Below are positions 60,569 through 64,000 of a stretch of 64,000 bases of DNA, piece by piece. Source of the DNA: Fischerella sp. JS2 (GTDB lineage: Bacteria > Cyanobacteriota > Cyanobacteriia > Cyanobacteriales > Nostocaceae); assembly GCF_032393985.1 (NCBI RefSeq), contig NZ_CP135918.1, positions 3,658,001 to 3,722,000 on the forward strand. The letters run 5' to 3'. The translations under genes were made by a program, and so were the position numbers. The notes under the pieces are model-generated. The model searched no databases and was not told the DNA's origin. It was given only the letters and a program-made list of their open reading frames with translations. The stretch's first letter is position 1, and each line of letters starts with the position of its first letter.

Positions 60569-62485
60569 CTAACTACTAACAACCAATTGTTGTTTTTCAG
60601 GTAACTGAGTATACTCAGCAACAATTTTGCGGAATTGCTCTCCTTCTATAGTCTCTTGTTCTACTAACAAGTCCACAAGACGGTCTACCAGCGCTCGGTT
60701 TTCACGGATAATTTTCCGGGCTTGTTGGTAACAAGAAATAGCCATCTCCCGTACTTGTCTATCAATCTTGGTAGCCATCTCTTCTGAATATTCGTTGCGG
60801 TTGACCCAATCTCTACCCAAGAATACATCACTATTTTGAGTTTCCAAAGCTACTAGTCCCAAGTCAGACATACCATACATAGTCACCATCTTTCGGGCTA
60901 AGTTAGTAACCATTTTTAAATCGTTACTAGCACCACCTGTAACTTCAGACTCTCCAAATACTTCTGCTTCTGCGGCTTTACCTCCCAGTGTCATAGTAAT
61001 GTTGTCTTGTATCCAAGCACGAGTGTAAAGACCGCTATCTATCATCTCTTCATTAAGAATTTGCTGCGAGAAACCACCTACTCCGCCAGAACGGGGAATA
61101 ATTGTGACTTTATTTAAGGGATCGGCATGAGGCAAAAGTGTAGCCAACAGAGCATGTCCCACCTCGTGATAGGCAATCAATCGCTTTTTGTTGCTATCTA
61201 ACAATGGGTTGAGAGTTAATCCAATTGTCAGCCTATCAATAGCATCATCAATTTCTATCTGTGTTATAGAATCTTTGCGTCTGCGTGCTGTCAAAATTGC
61301 TGCTTCATTTAGCAAGTTAGCTAAATCTGCTCCTGTAAAACCAGGGGTGCGGCGTGCAACCACTTCTAAGGAAACTGCCGGATCAACTTTTTTGTTGCGA
61401 GCATGAACTTTTAAAATTTCCAAACGCCCTTTGCGATCTGGTGCATCAACAATTACCTGGCGGTCAAATCTTCCGGGTCTGAGTAATGCTGCATCCAAAA
61501 CATCTGGACGGTTAGTGGCAGCAATAATAATAATACCAGTGTTACCTTCAAAACCATCCATCTCTGTCAGTAGTTGGTTGAGGGTTTGTTCCCGTTCGTC
61601 GTTACCACCACCAATACCAGCACCGCGTTGTCTACCAACGGCATCAATTTCATCGATAAATATTAAACAAGGGGCGTTATCTTTGGCTTTTTTGAATAAG
61701 TCACGGACACGGGATGCACCCACACCGACAAACATTTCCACAAATTCTGAACCGGAAATGCTAAAGAAGGGAACGGCTGCTTCCCCAGCAATGGCTTTTG
61801 CTAATAAGGTTTTACCAGTACCCGGAGGCCCTACTAACAGCACTCCTTTGGGAATACGTGCGCCAACAGCAGTAAATTTTTCTGGTTGTTTGAGGAAGGT
61901 AACAACTTCTTGGAGTTCTTCTTTGGCTTCTTCAATACCAGCGACATCATCGAATTTAATACCAGTTTTAGCCTCCATTTGAAAGCGAGCCCTGGATTTA
62001 CCAAAGTTCATGGCTTGGCTTGAAGCATTCGTAGAGCGGCGTAGGAACAATAACATTAAAGCAACCAGTGGCAAAATCCACATGAGGTTGAGCAAAAGAC
62101 CAACAGCAGCTCTACTGTTAGCAGAGGAAACTTCGTCAAACTCAACTCTTTTTGCTTTAAGTTGGGCAATTAACTCTGGGTTTTGATCCAAAAGCTTTAC
62201 ACGCAGAGGTTGGGCATTTTCTGTCCCCTTTAAATACACATCTGCTACCTTTTCGGTTTCATCCAAATCTACCCTGGCGACTTCTCCATTTTCAATTTTT
62301 TGGAGCAGTTTACCATAGGTAAGAGTGTTGTTGTCCTGCTGCTGTTCTGCTTTTTGTGCCAAGGCAGGAGGAGTACCCTCCACAAATCCTGGCAAAATCA
62401 TTAAACCAGCTACCAACGCCCCTGCTAAAGCTGTACGTTTTGTCGGTCGCTGTTTTTTGGACACCTTTTTCTCAAAACTTCTCAT
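60569..62485 (-). CDS. ftsH: ATP-dependent zinc metalloprotease FtsH
   Basis: 638-residue membrane AAA protease that degrades damaged membrane proteins, including photosystem II D1 in cyanobacteria. The N-terminus has a hydrophobic segment ([18 protein letters not shown]), a periplasmic/lumenal part, and a second helix [22 protein letters not shown] motifs are Walker [14 protein letters not shown], Walker [12 protein letters not shown] and [20 protein letters not shown]. The zinc site HEVGH ([13 protein letters not shown]) is intact. Typical of the photosynthetic FtsH branch by length. Convergent with the HlyD gene; start ATG 62485. Confidence 0.96.
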   Translation of the reverse strand: MRSFEKKVSKKQRPTKRTALAGALVAGLMILPGFVEGTPPALAQKAEQQQDNNTLTYGKLLQKIENGEVARVDLDETEKVADVYLKGTENAQPLRVKLLDQNPELIAQLKAKRVEFDEVSSANSRAAVGLLLNLMWILPLVALMLLFLRRSTNASSQAMNFGKSRARFQMEAKTGIKFDDVAGIEEAKEELQEVVTFLKQPEKFTAVGARIPKGVLLVGPPGTGKTLLAKAIAGEAAVPFFSISGSEFVEMFVGVGASRVRDLFKKAKDNAPCLIFIDEIDAVGRQRGAGIGGGNDEREQTLNQLLTEMDGFEGNTGIIIIAATNRPDVLDAALLRPGRFDRQVIVDAPDRKGRLEILKVHARNKKVDPAVSLEVVARRTPGFTGADLANLLNEAAILTARRRKDSITQIEIDDAIDRLTIGLTLNPLLDSNKKRLIAYHEVGHALLATLLPHADPLNKVTIIPRSGGVGGFSQQILNEEMIDSGLYTRAWIQDNITMTLGGKAAEAEVFGESEVTGGASNDLKMVTNLARKMVTMYGMSDLGLVALETQNSDVFLGRDWVNRNEYSEEMATKIDRQVREMAISCYQQARKIIRENRALVDRLVDLLVEQETIEGEQFRKIVAEYTQLPEKQQLVVSS

Positions 62486-63045
62486 AAGAATTACCCTTTA
62501 TCCGCTGCCACGAACTGAGCGCTGGTTTTGTATGGCTTTATTTTTAGAAAGAGTAGAAATAACCTTTTCTCACTCTAGTGTAGCTCTGACAAAAACTCAT
62601 TCCCAAGTTTTTCTACTCATACTTGTAAACGTGAAATACTAACCACTAGTTCCAGGGCAAGCATCGCCCATAATGTTTGCAGCATCTTAATTTTACTTTG
62701 CTCAAGAGTAATTAACTTACTATTTAAAGCTTTTTCCAATTGGAGCCAGAGATAAAAGTAACTTTTTTGACCAAAAAACTAGCTGATAAGAAATTATTAA
62801 TTATTTGATCAGAAAAAATTGCCTGCAACCGGAATTTGACAAGCCAAATTATATATAGTTAAGATATACTCATAGTCGTAATGATTCCGTTTTTCAAGAT
62901 ATATCTTCAGGTAGTTTAGCTAACCTCTGAAGGGGTGTAGGAGTGTATGGGTGAGGGGAGTGTGGGGAGTAGTGAACAACTAATTTTGGTAGATGCAGTT
63001 CATGATCACTGCTGATTGACGTTAATTAGTAGCTGGATAATTATT
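62486..63045. other. Intergenic region
   Basis: 560 bp between divergent ftsH and the FMN reductase gene. AT-rich, with a GGGGTGTAGGAGTGTATGGG tract at about 62933-62970. No gene or RNA is recognised. It must hold both promoters. Confidence 0.55.
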
Positions 63046-63591
63046 ATGGTAAAAATAGTAGGCATTGGTGGCAGTTTAAGGGCAGACTCCTACAGTCAAA
63101 TAGCCTTACGTTTGGCAGCCCAACGGGTAGAAGCTTTAGGTGCAGAAGTGGAAATACTGGATTTACGGGAAATGCAGTTGCCGTTTTGTAACGGGGAACA
63201 GGAGTATCCAGATTATCCAGATGTGCAAAAGTTGCAATATGCTGTGAGTCGTGCTGATGGGTTAATTTTGGCGACACCAGAATATCATGGCAGTATCAGT
63301 GGTGTTTTAAAAAATGCCTTGGATTTGATGAGTTTTGAGCAATTGTCTGGTAAGGTAACAGGATTAATTAGTGTATTGGGGGGACAACCTAACAGCAACG
63401 CCTTGAATGATTTGAGAATCATTATGCGCTGGGTACACGGCTGGGTGATTCCCGAACAAATTGCTATTGGACAAGCGTGGAAAGCTTTCAGTCCTGAAGG
63501 GAAGTTGTTGGATGAAAAGCTTGCTCAAAGATTTGATCAGTTTGCTCAGAGTTTGGTGGATAATACCCGCAAGCTCCGAGAAGTTGATTAG
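63046..63591 (+). CDS. NADPH-dependent FMN reductase
   Basis: 181-residue flavodoxin-like reductase. KIVGIGGSLRADSYSQIALR is the N-terminal FMN phosphate-binding loop (GSLR..S), and LILATPEYHGSISGVLKNAL (TPEY..S..G.LKNA.D) is the second signature. It reduces FMN or quinones with NADPH. ATG 63046 is chosen over a TTG ten codons earlier. Single gene; a partial gene lies convergent downstream. Confidence 0.94.
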   Translation: MVKIVGIGGSLRADSYSQIALRLAAQRVEALGAEVEILDLREMQLPFCNGEQEYPDYPDVQKLQYAVSRADGLILATPEYHGSISGVLKNALDLMSFEQLSGKVTGLISVLGGQPNSNALNDLRIIMRWVHGWVIPEQIAIGQAWKAFSPEGKLLDEKLAQRFDQFAQSLVDNTRKLREVD

Positions 63592-63644
63592 TAAGAAACC
63601 ACATAGGTTGGGTTTCTCAACCTAACCTATCTTTTATGATCCAA

Positions 63645-64000
63645 TTACATAGATATTGACTTTCGAGAAAAGGTAATTTTATCCACTGCAACCTTTGACA
63701 TAGGTATCACCTCTCCAGTTTCTATATCTACTGAAAAAAGAGAATTAGTTCCTTCATGTTTAGGATCAGCAAGTGCATAAACTTCTCCTGATGGAGAAAA
63801 GGTAAGGCTTAGTAAATCATTTCGCAAAGGCTGTTCCTCGAACATCAATGGCGATAAGGTGACAATGTTTCCCTTACCACTAAGCATAGACCTGTTATCC
63901 AGGTCTAGCTGTACCAATCTTGTAATACCTTCCCTACCAAGAGTGGTAGCATAGATTCTTCCATCCGGGCTGAGAGCTAGATTACTGAATCGTCTATCTG
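63645..64000 (-). CDS. Partial propeller-like protein at window edge
   Basis: Open frame from the window edge to a stop at 63645; the 5' end is outside. Visible residues include FSNLALSPDGRIYATTLGRE, ITRLVQLDLDNRSM, LLSLTFSPSGEVYALADP and SLFSVDIETGEVIPMSKVAV. The repeated L.FSP.G.VYA / LF.VD..TGE pattern is that of WD40/SMP-30-like propellers. No further assignment is possible from this part. Convergent with the FMN reductase. Confidence 0.75.
   Translation of the reverse strand, partial: DRRFSNLALSPDGRIYATTLGREGITRLVQLDLDNRSMLSGKGNIVTLSPLMFEEQPLRNDLLSLTFSPSGEVYALADPKHEGTNSLFSVDIETGEVIPMSKVAVDKITFSRKSISM

Overview
The window looks like the chromosome of a filamentous (Nostocales-type) cyanobacterium. 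Evidence seen directly: many HIP1 sites (GCGATCGC), AT-rich intergenic DNA with the short tandem and hairpin repeats usual in these genomes (CCCCACCTCCCC tracts, 7-mer AGTCATT/TGACCAA runs, GGGGGATTTAGGGGG hairpins), and genes typical of the group (cydAB, plsX-fabH-fabD-plsC, Uma2, LapA/DUF1049, DUF1400, LabA/NYN). The genus cannot be named from sequence reading alone.

Layout. 0-5.5 kb: MATE exporter, divergent AraC regulator, a MITE-like element carrying a methyltransferase fragment, and cydB-cydA. 5.9-11.8 kb: an accessory block with an alkaline-phosphatase-superfamily hydrolase, a probable seven-bladed propeller protein, a TfdA-like Fe(II)/2-oxoglutarate dioxygenase and a secreted Cys-containing orphan. 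12.3-20.4 kb: alpha/beta hydrolase with an AraC regulator, recF, a Ca2+-type P-ATPase, and a propeller-transglutaminase fusion. 20.4-24.3 kb: protease/TPR pseudogene, a 21-bp tandem repeat, a VapBC-like pair, a PD-(D/E)XK nuclease and LapA. 24.3-30.4 kb: the lipid cluster plsX-fabH-fabD-//-plsC, interrupted by an S41 peptidase with an attC-like site, a MITE, Uma2 and a 50-bp direct repeat. 30.9-32.9 kb: PBP4-type carboxypeptidase and a retropepsin-like pair.

33.0-37.1 kb is the most unusual part: an integrase-less gene-cassette cluster (CALIN-like) read on the minus strand. In cassette order it holds a DHFR/RibD-like gene, an attC site, a tandem double rifampin ADP-ribosyltransferase (arr) with an in-frame TGA, a tRNA-like gene with a CUA anticodon, a second attC and a decayed SDR gene. 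A group II intron (class C-like reverse transcriptase, no endonuclease domain) sits inside the first attC in the orientation opposite to the cassettes. This matches the habit known for IIC-attC introns.

37.5-64 kb: lptC-like lipoprotein and LabA-type NYN protein, metG, an acyltransferase plus hydrolase pair, GNAT, GST, LysR, MoaD-like, holin-like, DUF1400 and AI-2E family genes, and an Rpn-type pseudogene. These are followed by a 1358-residue secreted multi-domain phosphoesterase, a type I secretion block (PpiC isomerase, cNMP-binding protein, HlyB-like ABC exporter, HlyD adaptor), ftsH, an FMN reductase, and a partial propeller-like gene running off the edge. The RTX-like C-terminus of the large phosphoesterase makes it a plausible substrate of the adjacent exporter (inference).
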